From NCBI GenBank assembly GCA_021846795.1, contig JAJZWG010000005.1, positions 1 through 21,902 of the forward strand: a stretch of DNA of 21,902 nucleotides, given 5' to 3'. The notes below the pieces were generated by a model. It did no database searches and was not told where the DNA came from. It saw only the letters and a list, made by a program, of their open reading frames with translations. Source of the DNA: a bacterium (GTDB lineage: Bacteria > Patescibacteriota > Saccharimonadia > Saccharimonadales > UBA4665). Of the stretch, positions 8,494 through 17,242 are shown one piece after another (position 1 is the stretch's first letter; each line of letters opens with the position of its first letter). Made by a program: the position numbers and the translations under genes.

Positions 8494-10341
8494 ATGGATC
8501 AAAATAATCATCATAGAAATAGGCCAAGAATGCGAGTTGGTTCAATTGATGGCTTTATTAAACCTTCATCTGACACTAATTTGAAAAATAAAACATTCAA
8601 AGTTAACCCCCAAAAACCTTCTTTAATTAATCTTGGTAGTCGAACGACCTATCAAAAAAGTAAAATTTTAGAGAGGTCAAGAACTAAAGGAGTTAGTTTA
8701 GATGGTTTGATTAACACTTTAGCTCCTCAGAATGTCAATCAAGACAGAGTTAATGATCGAACAATACCTAATTTAGTGGTTAATACTAAACCGGTTGTTA
8801 AATTAAAGAAAAAAAAGTTTGGTTGGAAAAAAAGAACTTTAATAATTATCTTAGCGTTTGTTGTTTTAGGTTTAAGTTTTGCTGGTTGGGACGCCTATAA
8901 TTTATTTAATAAAGTGCAACATATTAATGTTGATGGTTTAATTTCGGTACCCAATGGAAGTCCAGAAAATATTTTAGTAGCTGGTTCAACGAATCGTTGT
9001 AATTTAAAAGTTCAAAATGCTCAATGGGGGTTTTGTTCTAATGGTGTAACAGGTGTTAACAGTGATATTATTTTAATTTTTCATTTTGTACCAAAAACTC
9101 GATCAGTTACAATTATGTCGATTCCAAGAGATACTTTTGTACCGAATGCTCGAAAAGGACATCAATCGTTTAAAATTGATGCAGCTTTATATGAAGGACC
9201 TAGTCAATTAGTTCGAGCGGTTGAAGAAGATTTCGGTATTCCAATTCAACATTATGTTGAAGTTGGTTTTGACGGGTTTGTCAATATTGTTAATGCGTTA
9301 GGCGGTGTTAAAATGAATTTTTCAATGCCTGTTTATGACGCTTATTCTCATTTAAACATTACTTCACCTGGTTGTAAATTATTGAATGGTTTGGAAGCTT
9401 TGCAAGTTATTAGAGCTAGACATTTACAATATAAACCAGCTAGCATTACAACAATGAATCATTATTATTGGCCATATGAGCAGCAAAGTGATATTGGTCG
9501 AATTGATCGTACCCATCAATTTTTAGATGTTTTGGCTAGTACAGTTAAACATGAAGGTTTAGGTAATCCTATAGTTGATCAAAAATTATTAAATGCGGTT
9601 TTACCAAACGTAAAAATTGATTCAAGTTTTTCAACTGAAAATATTTTACAATTAGTGGCTGATTTTCATTCAGTTAACTTATCTAAATCACCTGAATTTA
9701 CTTTACCGGTGGCTGTGACTGGTTTTGGTAGTTACATTTTTCAAAATTATAATTATGGTGATGTTGTTTTTCCGGTCAATCCTATGGACCATAACGTTAT
9801 TGATCAATTTTTAAATATTAAGCCTAATATTAATCCGTTAAATAATCAATTATTACCAAGTCCGAGTTCTATTAAATTAAATGTAGTTAATGGTAGTGGA
9901 GTTAACAATCAAGCAACTCAAGCTTCGGATCAATTAGCTAAATTAGGTTTTAAGATCTCTAGTCAGCCAACTGATATTACACCGGGTAGCACTCAAGCTG
10001 ATGAAACAGTTGTTTATTATGGTAATTCAGCCACTGAAGCTGATGCTGAAGAAGTGGCTAATCAATTAACTGGTTATGTTGTTTTGTCGAAAAATCCATC
10101 TATGGTTAATAGTCAATCAAATATTACAGTTTTAACTGGTAGTGGTTTAACTGTCACTGGTCAATTAGCTCAAATAAAGGCTACCAGTAAAGTGAAAAAT
10201 GTTACAACAACCATCAATGAATACACTGCATCTAAAACGAGTGACTCAGCTCTTGTTCAAGCTCAAGCAACTTATAATATTTCACCACCTACCGTTGCAA
10301 GTACACAACACAAACCTTGGGATCCAACTGCTTGTAATTAG
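8494..10341 (+). CDS. LytR-CpsA-Psr (LCP) family protein with LytR_C domain
   Basis: A 615-residue membrane-anchored enzyme of the LCP family, which transfers undecaprenyl-linked polymers (teichoic acid-like or capsule glycans) onto peptidoglycan outside the cell. A long basic cytoplasmic N-terminus (1-113) precedes a membrane helix at 115-132. The LCP core follows: DIILIFHF at 191, SIPRDTFV (Arg212, Asp213), GFVNIVNALGGVKM, then LNGLEALQVIRARH with Arg307/Arg309 and DIGRIDRTHQ with Arg336/Arg339, the polyphosphate-binding positions of the family. A LytR_C-type domain starts near 465 (IKLNVVNGSGVNNQA). The N-terminal region contains two similar segments, RVGSIDGFI (14-22) and GVSLDGLI (66-73). 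It follows the PBP, consistent with wall assembly. Confidence 0.93.
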   Translation: MDQNNHHRNRPRMRVGSIDGFIKPSSDTNLKNKTFKVNPQKPSLINLGSRTTYQKSKILERSRTKGVSLDGLINTLAPQNVNQDRVNDRTIPNLVVNTKPVVKLKKKKFGWKKRTLIIILAFVVLGLSFAGWDAYNLFNKVQHINVDGLISVPNGSPENILVAGSTNRCNLKVQNAQWGFCSNGVTGVNSDIILIFHFVPKTRSVTIMSIPRDTFVPNARKGHQSFKIDAALYEGPSQLVRAVEEDFGIPIQHYVEVGFDGFVNIVNALGGVKMNFSMPVYDAYSHLNITSPGCKLLNGLEALQVIRARHLQYKPASITTMNHYYWPYEQQSDIGRIDRTHQFLDVLASTVKHEGLGNPIVDQKLLNAVLPNVKIDSSFSTENILQLVADFHSVNLSKSPEFTLPVAVTGFGSYIFQNYNYGDVVFPVNPMDHNVIDQFLNIKPNINPLNNQLLPSPSSIKLNVVNGSGVNNQATQASDQLAKLGFKISSQPTDITPGSTQADETVVYYGNSATEADAEEVANQLTGYVVLSKNPSMVNSQSNITVLTGSGLTVTGQLAQIKATSKVKNVTTTINEYTASKTSDSALVQAQATYNISPPTVASTQHKPWDPTACN

Positions 10342-10364
10342 TTTATTAATTGTCTTAATTGACG

Positions 10365-10370
10365 TATAAT
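10365..10370 (+). promoter_or_regulatory. Possible -10 box
   Basis: TATAAT 16 bases before the ATG at 10387, preceded immediately by TTGACG (too close to serve as its -35). It would give a leader of about 10 bases. Weak call, because such strings are frequent in this A+T-rich DNA. Confidence 0.3.
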
Positions 10371-10386
10371 AAAGATTAAGATTGTT

Positions 10387-11331
10387 ATGAATTCAGATCA
10401 ATTACCACCATTTAAAACTAAGTCAGTTATTGATAAACCTGAGATTGAATCAAATTTTGATCAATCAAATAAAAAAAACAAATCAAGTCGTTTTTTATTT
10501 TTTAGTTTAATTGGTCTAATATTAATTATTGTAGTTGTTTTAGCTGGCTATTGGTTATTAATTAAGCCTATTACATCTAAAGAGCTTAAAACAGCTAACC
10601 TACAGTCCGAAACTGTAGCTCAAGACATTAAATCACTTGGTTCATCTAAAGTATATAATCTTAACTTAACTAACTTAACTAATAAAGTTTTAGCTTCGCC
10701 TCAAAAAGATATTAATCAACAATTATCATCTCAAATACAGCAGATTAATTCAAAATTAACTAAGACTCAAAATCAAATTAATCTTTTAAAAAAATCACCT
10801 GTTTTAAAAAATCAAACTGTTAAAGAAGCTTTTAATAATTTTAATAGTCAATGGCAAAACTTTAATAATTTCGTTACTCAATTAAATCAAAGTTATCAAC
10901 AAGCTGAACCAAGCTTACTTGGTTATGTTTTAAATCAGGCTACTTTATTGGTTAAATCACCTAATATTACTAATAATCCGACTAATGCTGTTAGTTTTTT
11001 AAATCAGTTAAAAGCTTCCAACCAATCTGCTTTAAAAGTTTTTCAATCTGTTAAAGTTAATAATAGTGATTTAAAAAGCATGGTTAAAACATCTATCAAT
11101 TTTATTAATAAATCAGACAGCTTAATTAATCAAGTAGATCAATCTAGTCAAGTTAATAATTTACCATCAGTCACTAGCCAAACCAAATTATTATTAAATT
11201 TAGAGGTTGGTTATTTAGCCAATATCAAACTAGAAGCTGAAAATTTAAAAAATCAATACGATAAACTGTACCCCCAAAAAGCATTACTTGAATTTCAAAA
11301 TAGTTTAAAAAATGTGAAAACTGGTTTATAG
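10387..11331 (+). CDS. Membrane-anchored protein with predicted helical extracellular domain
   Basis: A 314-residue protein that I do not recognise. A polar N-terminus (1-33) is followed by one membrane helix (about 36-59). The remaining 255 residues are rich in Asn, Gln, Lys, Ser and Leu with regular hydrophobic spacing, suggesting long helices or coiled coil (LSSQIQQINSKLTKTQNQ region near residues 115-135). No cysteine or catalytic motif is visible. With the N-terminus in the cytoplasm the helical part would lie outside. It follows the LCP gene and precedes the GuaB1 gene by 13 bases; a structural envelope role is possible but unproven. Confidence 0.75.
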   Translation: MNSDQLPPFKTKSVIDKPEIESNFDQSNKKNKSSRFLFFSLIGLILIIVVVLAGYWLLIKPITSKELKTANLQSETVAQDIKSLGSSKVYNLNLTNLTNKVLASPQKDINQQLSSQIQQINSKLTKTQNQINLLKKSPVLKNQTVKEAFNNFNSQWQNFNNFVTQLNQSYQQAEPSLLGYVLNQATLLVKSPNITNNPTNAVSFLNQLKASNQSALKVFQSVKVNNSDLKSMVKTSINFINKSDSLINQVDQSSQVNNLPSVTSQTKLLLNLEVGYLANIKLEAENLKNQYDKLYPQKALLEFQNSLKNVKTGL

Positions 11332-11344
11332 GTTTTTAAAGTTA

Positions 11345-12790
11345 ATGAGGTTTTTAAATAATCAAATTCCAAGTTATGATTTGACGTATAATGATGTTTT
11401 TTTAGTACCTCAAAGGAGTTCTGTTAATTCTCGATTTGATGTTAGTCTGGAAACGGTTGATTTGATTGGCGCTAAAATACCATTGGTAGTTGCTAATATG
11501 AGCGCTGTGGCTGGCAAAAGAATGGCCGAAACAGTTGCAAGACGCGGTGGAATTACAATTCTACCACAAGATATTCCAATGTCGCGTTTAAAAGAAATGA
11601 TTAATTTTGTTAAAAGTCGCCATCTAATTTTTGATACACCATTGACACTTAAACCTACTGATACGATTAATCAGGCTACTAATATTTTATTTAAACGAAA
11701 TCATGGTGTAGTTGTAATTATTGATGATGATAATCATCCGTTAGGATTAATTTCTGAAAGAATGATTAAGGATATTGACCAGTTCGAGACGATTGATAAA
11801 ATTATTCGTTATGAAAATATGATAGTTTTTCGACAAGATTTAAATCCTAAAGAGATGTTTGAGAAGATGCATCAAAATCATATAAAATTAGCTCCAATAG
11901 TTGATGATGCTAACCGATTAATTGGTATTTTGACTAAAAAAAATGCTTTGAGAGCTGATTTATATCAACCAGCTGTTGATAAATCTAATAAATTTTTAAT
12001 TGGAGCAGCTATCGGTATTAATGGTAATGTTAAACAAAGAGCTGAAGAAGTTTTAAGTTATGGAGTTGATTTAATTGTACTTGATACTGCGCATGGACAT
12101 CAAGATAAGATGATAAAAGCTATTGAGCAAGTTCGATCTATTGGTCAAGAATTTAAAATTGTAGCCGGTAATGTTGTCACTGAACAAGCTACGGAAGATT
12201 TAATTATGGCTGGTGCTGATATTGTAAAAGTCGGTGTTGGTCCTGGAGCTATGTGTACGACAAGAATGGCAACAGGAGTCGGTCGTCCTCAATTTAGTGC
12301 AGTGTTAGAGTGTTCAGTTAAAGCTAAAAGTTTAGGTAAATTTGTTTGGGCCGATGGCGGTATTCGTTATCCGCGTGATGTGGTTTTAGCATTGGCTGCT
12401 GGCGCATCAAATGTAATGTTTGCATCTTGGTTAACCGGAACCTTTGAAAGTGCGGCTGACATTAGATTAGACAGTGATGGACGATATTACAAGGAAAATT
12501 TTGGTATGGCTAGTCGTCGAGCAGTTAGTCAAAGATCTAATTTAGATGATCCTTATACCCAAAATCTTAAAGAATTTTTTGAAGAAGGAATTTCGAACTC
12601 TAAAATTTATATTGATCCTATTCATCCTAGTGTTGAAGATATCATAGATCGTATTGTAGCTGGACTTAGGAGTGCTTTATCTTATTCAGGTGCTAGGAAT
12701 TTAGAGACTTTTTCTGATTGTGCAATTGTTGGTTTGCAATCACAAGCTGGTTACGACGAAGGTCGTCCAGTTAATTCAAATTGGCAATAA
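11345..12790 (+). CDS. guaB1: GuaB1-family IMP dehydrogenase/GMP reductase-related enzyme with CBS pair
   Basis: A 481-residue TIM-barrel enzyme of the IMPDH/GMPR superfamily with a CBS-domain pair inserted at about residues 95-210. The catalytic loop reads VGVGPGAMCTTRMATGVGRPQ with Cys304, and the protein continues with WADGGIRYPRDV, ALAAGASNVM, FGMASRRAV and ends near VGLQSQAGYDEGRP. These are the hallmarks of the GuaB1 subfamily rather than canonical IMPDH, whose loop reads GPGSICTTR. A mycobacterial GuaB1 has been reported to act as a CBS-containing GMP reductase, so the likely reaction is reductive deamination of GMP to IMP (purine salvage), with the CBS pair sensing nucleotides; IMPDH activity is the alternative. 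It starts 13 bases after the preceding gene with no clear Shine-Dalgarno site, so co-transcription is likely. Confidence 0.85.
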   Translation: MRFLNNQIPSYDLTYNDVFLVPQRSSVNSRFDVSLETVDLIGAKIPLVVANMSAVAGKRMAETVARRGGITILPQDIPMSRLKEMINFVKSRHLIFDTPLTLKPTDTINQATNILFKRNHGVVVIIDDDNHPLGLISERMIKDIDQFETIDKIIRYENMIVFRQDLNPKEMFEKMHQNHIKLAPIVDDANRLIGILTKKNALRADLYQPAVDKSNKFLIGAAIGINGNVKQRAEEVLSYGVDLIVLDTAHGHQDKMIKAIEQVRSIGQEFKIVAGNVVTEQATEDLIMAGADIVKVGVGPGAMCTTRMATGVGRPQFSAVLECSVKAKSLGKFVWADGGIRYPRDVVLALAAGASNVMFASWLTGTFESAADIRLDSDGRYYKENFGMASRRAVSQRSNLDDPYTQNLKEFFEEGISNSKIYIDPIHPSVEDIIDRIVAGLRSALSYSGARNLETFSDCAIVGLQSQAGYDEGRPVNSNWQ

Positions 12791-12812
12791 TTAATGATCA
12801 AGAACTTTTTAA

Positions 12813-13430
12813 TTAACATTTATGATTAAAAAAAGTTTGAAAAAAATTAATTGAATTTAAAAATTTTTGATCTTGACATTGTTTTTTGGTATTAGGTGTT
12901 GGTATAAATTGAATATTTGATTGATTTGAAGGTGGTTTAGTCGGTTGAATTAATTGAACATTATCGATTAATTTTTGACTATTAGGGTTAATTGAATTGT
13001 AACTATTATTGATCGAGTTGATAGGATATTGATCAACAATAATCTGATTATTTAATTTAATTAACTGCAATCCGATTAATGATATTAATAATAAGCATGT
13101 TAACGATAAACCTACTTTAATTTTAGATAATAAATTTATTTGATTGAATTTGATTGAATAATCAATTGATGAATTGGTTTTTGGTTTTTGCTGGTTGGGT
13201 TGGTTTTTTTGTAATTTAGGGTTAATTATTAGTGTTTGATCATATTTTAGACGTTTCATTGGATCAACTAAAGTTTCATAGGCTTGATTTATTTCAATCA
13301 TTTTTTGTTCATTACCATGTCGATCTGGATGATAGAGCTTAACTAATTGACGATATCGATTTTTTATTTGGCTAGTAGTACAATTACTGGGATTTAAACC
13401 CATTATTTGATATAGATTCTTGTTCCTCAT
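12813..13430 (-). CDS. Membrane-tethered J-domain (DnaJ-like) protein
   Basis: A 205-residue protein with an N-terminal J domain (residues 4-66) containing the HPD tripeptide at 34-36 that stimulates Hsp70 ATPase, followed by helix III/IV sequence ending YDQTL. A polar linker leads to one membrane segment (about 106-124). The last 80 residues are Asn/Ile/Pro-rich with two cysteines (near 184 and at the C-terminus) and should lie outside if the J domain is cytoplasmic. The Gly/Phe region and zinc fingers of true DnaJ are absent, so this is a type III J protein that probably recruits DnaK to the membrane. Its start is supported by TATAAT ending 7 bases before the ATG. It is convergent with guaB1, 22 bases apart. 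Confidence 0.88.
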   Translation of the reverse strand: MRNKNLYQIMGLNPSNCTTSQIKNRYRQLVKLYHPDRHGNEQKMIEINQAYETLVDPMKRLKYDQTLIINPKLQKNQPNQQKPKTNSSIDYSIKFNQINLLSKIKVGLSLTCLLLISLIGLQLIKLNNQIIVDQYPINSINNSYNSINPNSQKLIDNVQLIQPTKPPSNQSNIQFIPTPNTKKQCQDQKFLNSINFFQTFFNHKC

Positions 13431-13437
13431 TAATAAA

Positions 13438-13443
13438 ATTATA
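13438..13443 (-). promoter_or_regulatory. -10 box of J-domain gene, leaderless spacing
   Basis: Complement reads TATAAT, then 7 bases to the ATG at 13430. No convincing -35 in the flanking A+T-rich DNA. Confidence 0.5.
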
Positions 13444-13493
13444 GCAAATTATAGTTTAAAATAATTTTAAATATAAGAATTATTAATTAATAT

Positions 13494-14384
13494 TTAATTG
13501 ATTTTTAATGTTTGAGAGCTTAAACTATTAAAAAATTGCCAAATAGCCGGTTTAATAGTTGCGGTTGTTTGGTGTTTTTTAATTTCATTTTTTAGTTTAT
13601 TTTGATTAATTAATATTGCTTTAAAAAATGGCTTTAGATTAAGCAAATAATCTTGGTTTAGGGTATTAAAGCGAAAATCGTTAATTCCTAAGATAAAATT
13701 TTGGTTCTTATTTGAAAATTGACTAAATTCTTCCAAGACTTCTTTAATTAAAGGATGATTAATTTTTATAAAATAATTTCGATTAATTAATTTAGTTTCT
13801 GATAATGATTTTTTGTTAAGATGGCTAAAATTAAATTCCAGACCAGGTAAAAAAAGATTGTTTTGATTATGAATTTTACGTGCTAAAAAATTTATCGTAA
13901 TATCTGACATAATATTTAATTTTTCTTTGTTTAAAGCACTATAAATAATTAAAAATTCTAAATCTTTTTCGGGGTTAATATGATTAGATTCATAGTATTT
14001 TTTTAGGGTATTGAGGTTATTGGTGAGTTGAGATTTTATAGAATGAGGTTTGGTTGTGTCATTAATTTTTTCATAAACATCAGACAACCCAATACCAACA
14101 TCAAATTCGGGTTGATAGGTTATATAATTATCATTTCTATCGGTATTAAGTTGATTAATAGATTCTATACTATATTTACCTAGACAGATTGCATAATAAG
14201 TAGATATCTGATGATTATTAGGTTTAGTTAATTCAACGGCTTCAATTTTTCCTGGTATAGCAATAATATCAAATCTTTCTTCTTGTGGGCATTGAAACCT
14301 TTTATTGATAATAATTTTATTTTGACGGTTGACAGACTGATCTAAACTAATAATTGTTTGATTTAAAGCCTCTGGTTTTTCCAT
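13494..14384 (-). CDS. Uncharacterised soluble protein
   Basis: A 296-residue protein that I do not recognise. It has no membrane segment or signal peptide, only two cysteines, and a mixed alpha/beta composition rich in Asn, Ile, Lys and Leu. The N-terminal half includes IIAIPGKIEAVEL and ICLGKYSIESI, consistent with beta strands; the C-terminal half is mostly helical with several Phe-rich segments. The start is supported by a TAAAAT box 7 bases upstream of the ATG. It lies between the J-domain gene (same strand, 63 bases away) and the divergent small gene at 14473. No function can be offered. Confidence 0.7.
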   Translation of the reverse strand: MEKPEALNQTIISLDQSVNRQNKIIINKRFQCPQEERFDIIAIPGKIEAVELTKPNNHQISTYYAICLGKYSIESINQLNTDRNDNYITYQPEFDVGIGLSDVYEKINDTTKPHSIKSQLTNNLNTLKKYYESNHINPEKDLEFLIIYSALNKEKLNIMSDITINFLARKIHNQNNLFLPGLEFNFSHLNKKSLSETKLINRNYFIKINHPLIKEVLEEFSQFSNKNQNFILGINDFRFNTLNQDYLLNLKPFFKAILINQNKLKNEIKKHQTTATIKPAIWQFFNSLSSQTLKIN

Positions 14385-14391
14385 TAAATTT

Positions 14392-14397
14392 ATTTTA
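14392..14397 (-). promoter_or_regulatory. Possible -10 box, leaderless spacing
   Basis: Complement reads TAAAAT, 7 bases before the ATG at 14384. One mismatch to TATAAT, but its spacing matches the other leaderless starts in the window. Confidence 0.35.
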
Positions 14398-14445
14398 TCA
14401 TATTTGACAAGTGCCGTTTTAATCAGAAATCTTAAAGTTTTGTAG

Positions 14446-14451
14446 TATAAT
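14446..14451 (+). promoter_or_regulatory. -10 box upstream of small acidic gene
   Basis: TATAAT with predicted transcription start near 14458, directly before an AAGGA ribosome-binding site at 14461-14465 that is 7 bases from the ATG at 14473. The TTGACA at 14404-14409 is too far away (36 bases) to be its -35. Confidence 0.45.
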
Positions 14452-14472
14452 GATAGTTATAAGGATATTAAA

Positions 14473-14652
14473 ATGGATTCATTTGAACAAGCTAGATTAG
14501 ATTTTGATGATGACCGATCTATGATTGAAGATTTTGATTGTAAAAAAACAGATTTAGAACAAAATAGTTTGGTTGGTGATTTAATTTTGCGATCTATTTA
14601 TGATCGATCAACTTTATTTGAAATTTTTTTAAATGATGTCGATTCTTTATAA
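14473..14652 (+). CDS. Small acidic protein
   Basis: A 59-residue protein of unknown function, rich in Asp and Glu (LDFDDDRSMIEDFD near the N-terminus) with a more hydrophobic C-terminal half that looks helical. It has no membrane segment. AAGGA 7 bases before the ATG and a TATAAT upstream support translation. It ends 24 bases before the secretion-type ATPase gene, so the two may share a transcript; the A+T-rich end of this gene contains TATAAT strings that could also be a promoter for the ATPase. It may be an accessory to the ATPase, but that is position only. Confidence 0.6.
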   Translation: MDSFEQARLDFDDDRSMIEDFDCKKTDLEQNSLVGDLILRSIYDRSTLFEIFLNDVDSL

Positions 14653-14676
14653 TTTAGAATATTAATCAATATAATT

Positions 14677-17148
14677 ATGTCTGAAGGAGTTGTCTTATTA
14701 TTACAAGTACCTCGAACTAATGATAAAAAAGAATTAGCTGCCGAGCAAATGTTTGCTAGTTTGTATGGTTTATTGTTACCAAATCAGAAATTAAGCTTAA
14801 AAAAAATTATCGGACAACGAATTAGTTTAGAAATAGCGGTTTTAAATTCTAAAATTGGATTTTATGTTTGGGTGCCTAACAATTTAAAAGATTTCGTTGA
14901 AGATCAAATTTATGCTCAATATCCTACTGTTCAGATATCTGAAGTTAAAGATTATAGTTTAGCTTCTTTAGATGATTTTTCTAATGTTATCGGAGCTGAA
15001 TTATTTTTTGAAACTCACCAAGCTTTACCAATAAAAACTTTTCAAAATTTTGAAGTTGATCCCTTAGCATCAATTACTGCAACTTTAGCAAAATTTAAAT
15101 CTAATGAGCAAGCTTGGATACAATTAGTTATCAGTCCAGCTTTATCTAATTGGCAGCGATCAAGTGAAAAATATATCGAGCAATTAAATAATTCGAAATC
15201 TGGGAGTTTAGTTAAAACTTTTGCTTCAGCTTTTTGGGTCGGCTCAGATCAACCTAAAGCCAATAATTATAAATTATCTGATTTTCAACAGACTAAAATT
15301 TCTGGAGCAGAACAAAAAAGCCAAAAACTAGCTTATCAAGCTAGTTTAAGAATTATTTATATAGGTAAATCAACTGAACATTTAGGTAAATTAAAACTAC
15401 AATCAATTATGGCAAGTTACCGTCAATTTAATAGCACTTATCTTAATGGTTTTAATGGTCGCATTACGCAAAGTCGTAAATTTTTGAATGATTTTTTAAA
15501 TCGGAAAATTGCCAAGAAACCACTAGTTTTAAATATTGAAGAATTAGCCACTTTATATCATCTACCACACACTAATGTTGAAACACCGTATATTCTTTGG
15601 TCATCTTATCAAACTGCAGAACCTCCTGCTAATTTACCATTAGCTAATTCAAGTAGTGGTTATGTTAGTCCGATTGGTACAGTTAATTTTCGAAGTCATA
15701 ATTTAACTTTTGGTTTACCGCGGTTTGATCGATCACGTCACTTATATATTTTAGGTCAAACTGGAGTGGGTAAATCAGCTTTATTGGAGTTATTAACGAT
15801 TGCCGATTTATCAGCTAATTTTGGATTAGCAGTTATTGATCCACATGGTGATTTAGCTCTAAATATTTTAAAAAGAATTCCAGTCGAACGTTTAAATGAT
15901 GTAATTTATTTTAATCCAGCTGATACGGAATTTCCAATGGCTTTTAATCCAATGGAAGTGCTTGACCCTAAATTAAAAACACATACTGCATCCGAATTAA
16001 TTGGTGTCTTAAAAAGAATGTTTGATAGTTGGGGTCCAAGATTGGAATATATTCTTCGTTATACAATTTTAGCTCTCTTAGATTATGAAAATGCCACAAT
16101 GTTGGATATTACTAGAATGTTAACTGACCAAAAATTTCGACAGCAAGTTGTTAGTTCAATTCAAGATAGTGTAGTGGTTCATTTTTGGGTTAATGAATTT
16201 AATAGTTGGAATAATCGTTTTGCCGTTGAAGCTGTTGCACCGATTTTAAATAAAGTTGGGGCATTTACAGCCAATCCATTGGTGCGTAATATTATCGGTC
16301 AGCCAAAAAGTAGTTTTAATATTAGAGATATTATGGATAATCGTAAAATTTTAATTGTTAATTTAACCAGGGGTTTAATTGGCGAAGATAATGCAGCCGT
16401 TTTAGGGTCTTTGCTGGTAACAAAGATTCAATTAGCGGCTATGAGCCGAGCCAATATTAATATTAAAGATAGACAGCCTTTTTATTTATATGTCGACGAA
16501 TTTCAAAATTTTGCTACAGATAGTTTTGCTACAATTTTGAGTGAAGCTAGAAAGTATGGTTTAAATTTAACTGTCGCTAATCAATACATTGCTCAAATGT
16601 CTCAAGATATTTCTGATGCAATATTTGGTAATGTTGGTTCAATAGTTTGTTTTAGAATGGGTGCAGACGATGCTTATAAAATGCAAAAATATTTTCAACC
16701 CAGTTTTAATGAAGCTGACTTAATCAATCTTAATAATCGACATTTTGTTATATCTATGACAATTGAAGGTGAAAAAGCTCGACCATTTTCAGCTATTAGT
16801 ATTGATCTGCCAACTTTTAATCATGATTTTTCAAAACAAATTATTGAACATAGCCGTCAACTTTACGCTAGTCATAAAGATAAAATTAATGATTATATTA
16901 AAGCACATTATGATCAAATTAATAATCAAGAAAATAATACAGTAATAAAAAATAATGTTTTAACTTTCAACAAAAACATTAATTTAATAGAAAAAGATTT
17001 AGAATTTAATACACCAGCTAATGTAATTAAAAAGAGACATCGAGTCAGACATCGCAAGAATAAAACGTTATCAAAGGATGATTTAGAAATTAATATATCT
17101 AATAATCAAGATGATACCAAGGAGCATGTGTTTAAAATTATTAGGTAA
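14677..17148 (+). CDS. HerA/VirD4-like secretion or conjugation ATPase
   Basis: An 823-residue P-loop ATPase of the HerA/FtsK superfamily branch often annotated as type IV secretion or TraM-recognition/DUF87 protein. The N-terminal 340 residues form a family-specific region. The motor has Walker A GQTGVGKS at 360-367, AVIDPHGD shortly after, Walker B YLYVDEFQNF with Asp607/Glu608, and a sensor-like LTVANQYIAQM about 30 residues later. The C-terminal 130 residues are charged, Asn/Lys-rich, and probably disordered. There are no obvious membrane helices, unlike classical VirD4. Such ATPases power DNA or protein transfer, or pilus-type machines; no other secretion gene is visible in the window, so the substrate is unknown. 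Neighbouring kinase-like genes might be partners. Confidence 0.88.
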   Translation: MSEGVVLLLQVPRTNDKKELAAEQMFASLYGLLLPNQKLSLKKIIGQRISLEIAVLNSKIGFYVWVPNNLKDFVEDQIYAQYPTVQISEVKDYSLASLDDFSNVIGAELFFETHQALPIKTFQNFEVDPLASITATLAKFKSNEQAWIQLVISPALSNWQRSSEKYIEQLNNSKSGSLVKTFASAFWVGSDQPKANNYKLSDFQQTKISGAEQKSQKLAYQASLRIIYIGKSTEHLGKLKLQSIMASYRQFNSTYLNGFNGRITQSRKFLNDFLNRKIAKKPLVLNIEELATLYHLPHTNVETPYILWSSYQTAEPPANLPLANSSSGYVSPIGTVNFRSHNLTFGLPRFDRSRHLYILGQTGVGKSALLELLTIADLSANFGLAVIDPHGDLALNILKRIPVERLNDVIYFNPADTEFPMAFNPMEVLDPKLKTHTASELIGVLKRMFDSWGPRLEYILRYTILALLDYENATMLDITRMLTDQKFRQQVVSSIQDSVVVHFWVNEFNSWNNRFAVEAVAPILNKVGAFTANPLVRNIIGQPKSSFNIRDIMDNRKILIVNLTRGLIGEDNAAVLGSLLVTKIQLAAMSRANINIKDRQPFYLYVDEFQNFATDSFATILSEARKYGLNLTVANQYIAQMSQDISDAIFGNVGSIVCFRMGADDAYKMQKYFQPSFNEADLINLNNRHFVISMTIEGEKARPFSAISIDLPTFNHDFSKQIIEHSRQLYASHKDKINDYIKAHYDQINNQENNTVIKNNVLTFNKNINLIEKDLEFNTPANVIKKRHRVRHRKNKTLSKDDLEINISNNQDDTKEHVFKIIR

Positions 17149-17206
17149 TTTAGTTTACGTAGTAAAATAGCGATAATTAATTTTAGGGATTTTAATAAAA
17201 GTACTA

Positions 17207-17235
17207 TTGACGTAAATCTATATTAGTTATATAAA
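17207..17235 (+). promoter_or_regulatory. Promoter of Cys-containing protein, leaderless
   Basis: TTGACG at 17207-17212, 17-base spacer, TATAAA at 17230-17235, then 7 bases to the ATG at 17243. No ribosome-binding site fits in between. Confidence 0.7.
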
Positions 17236-17242
17236 TTAAGTT

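Noticed and set aside
12802..12836. A+T-rich hairpin between the converging guaB1 and J-domain genes as a bidirectional terminator
   Set aside because: The stem has a bulge and neither side has a following T-run; it also overlaps the J-protein coding end.
16763..16945. 60-codon plus-strand ORF
   Set aside because: Out-of-frame shadow of the secretion-type ATPase gene.
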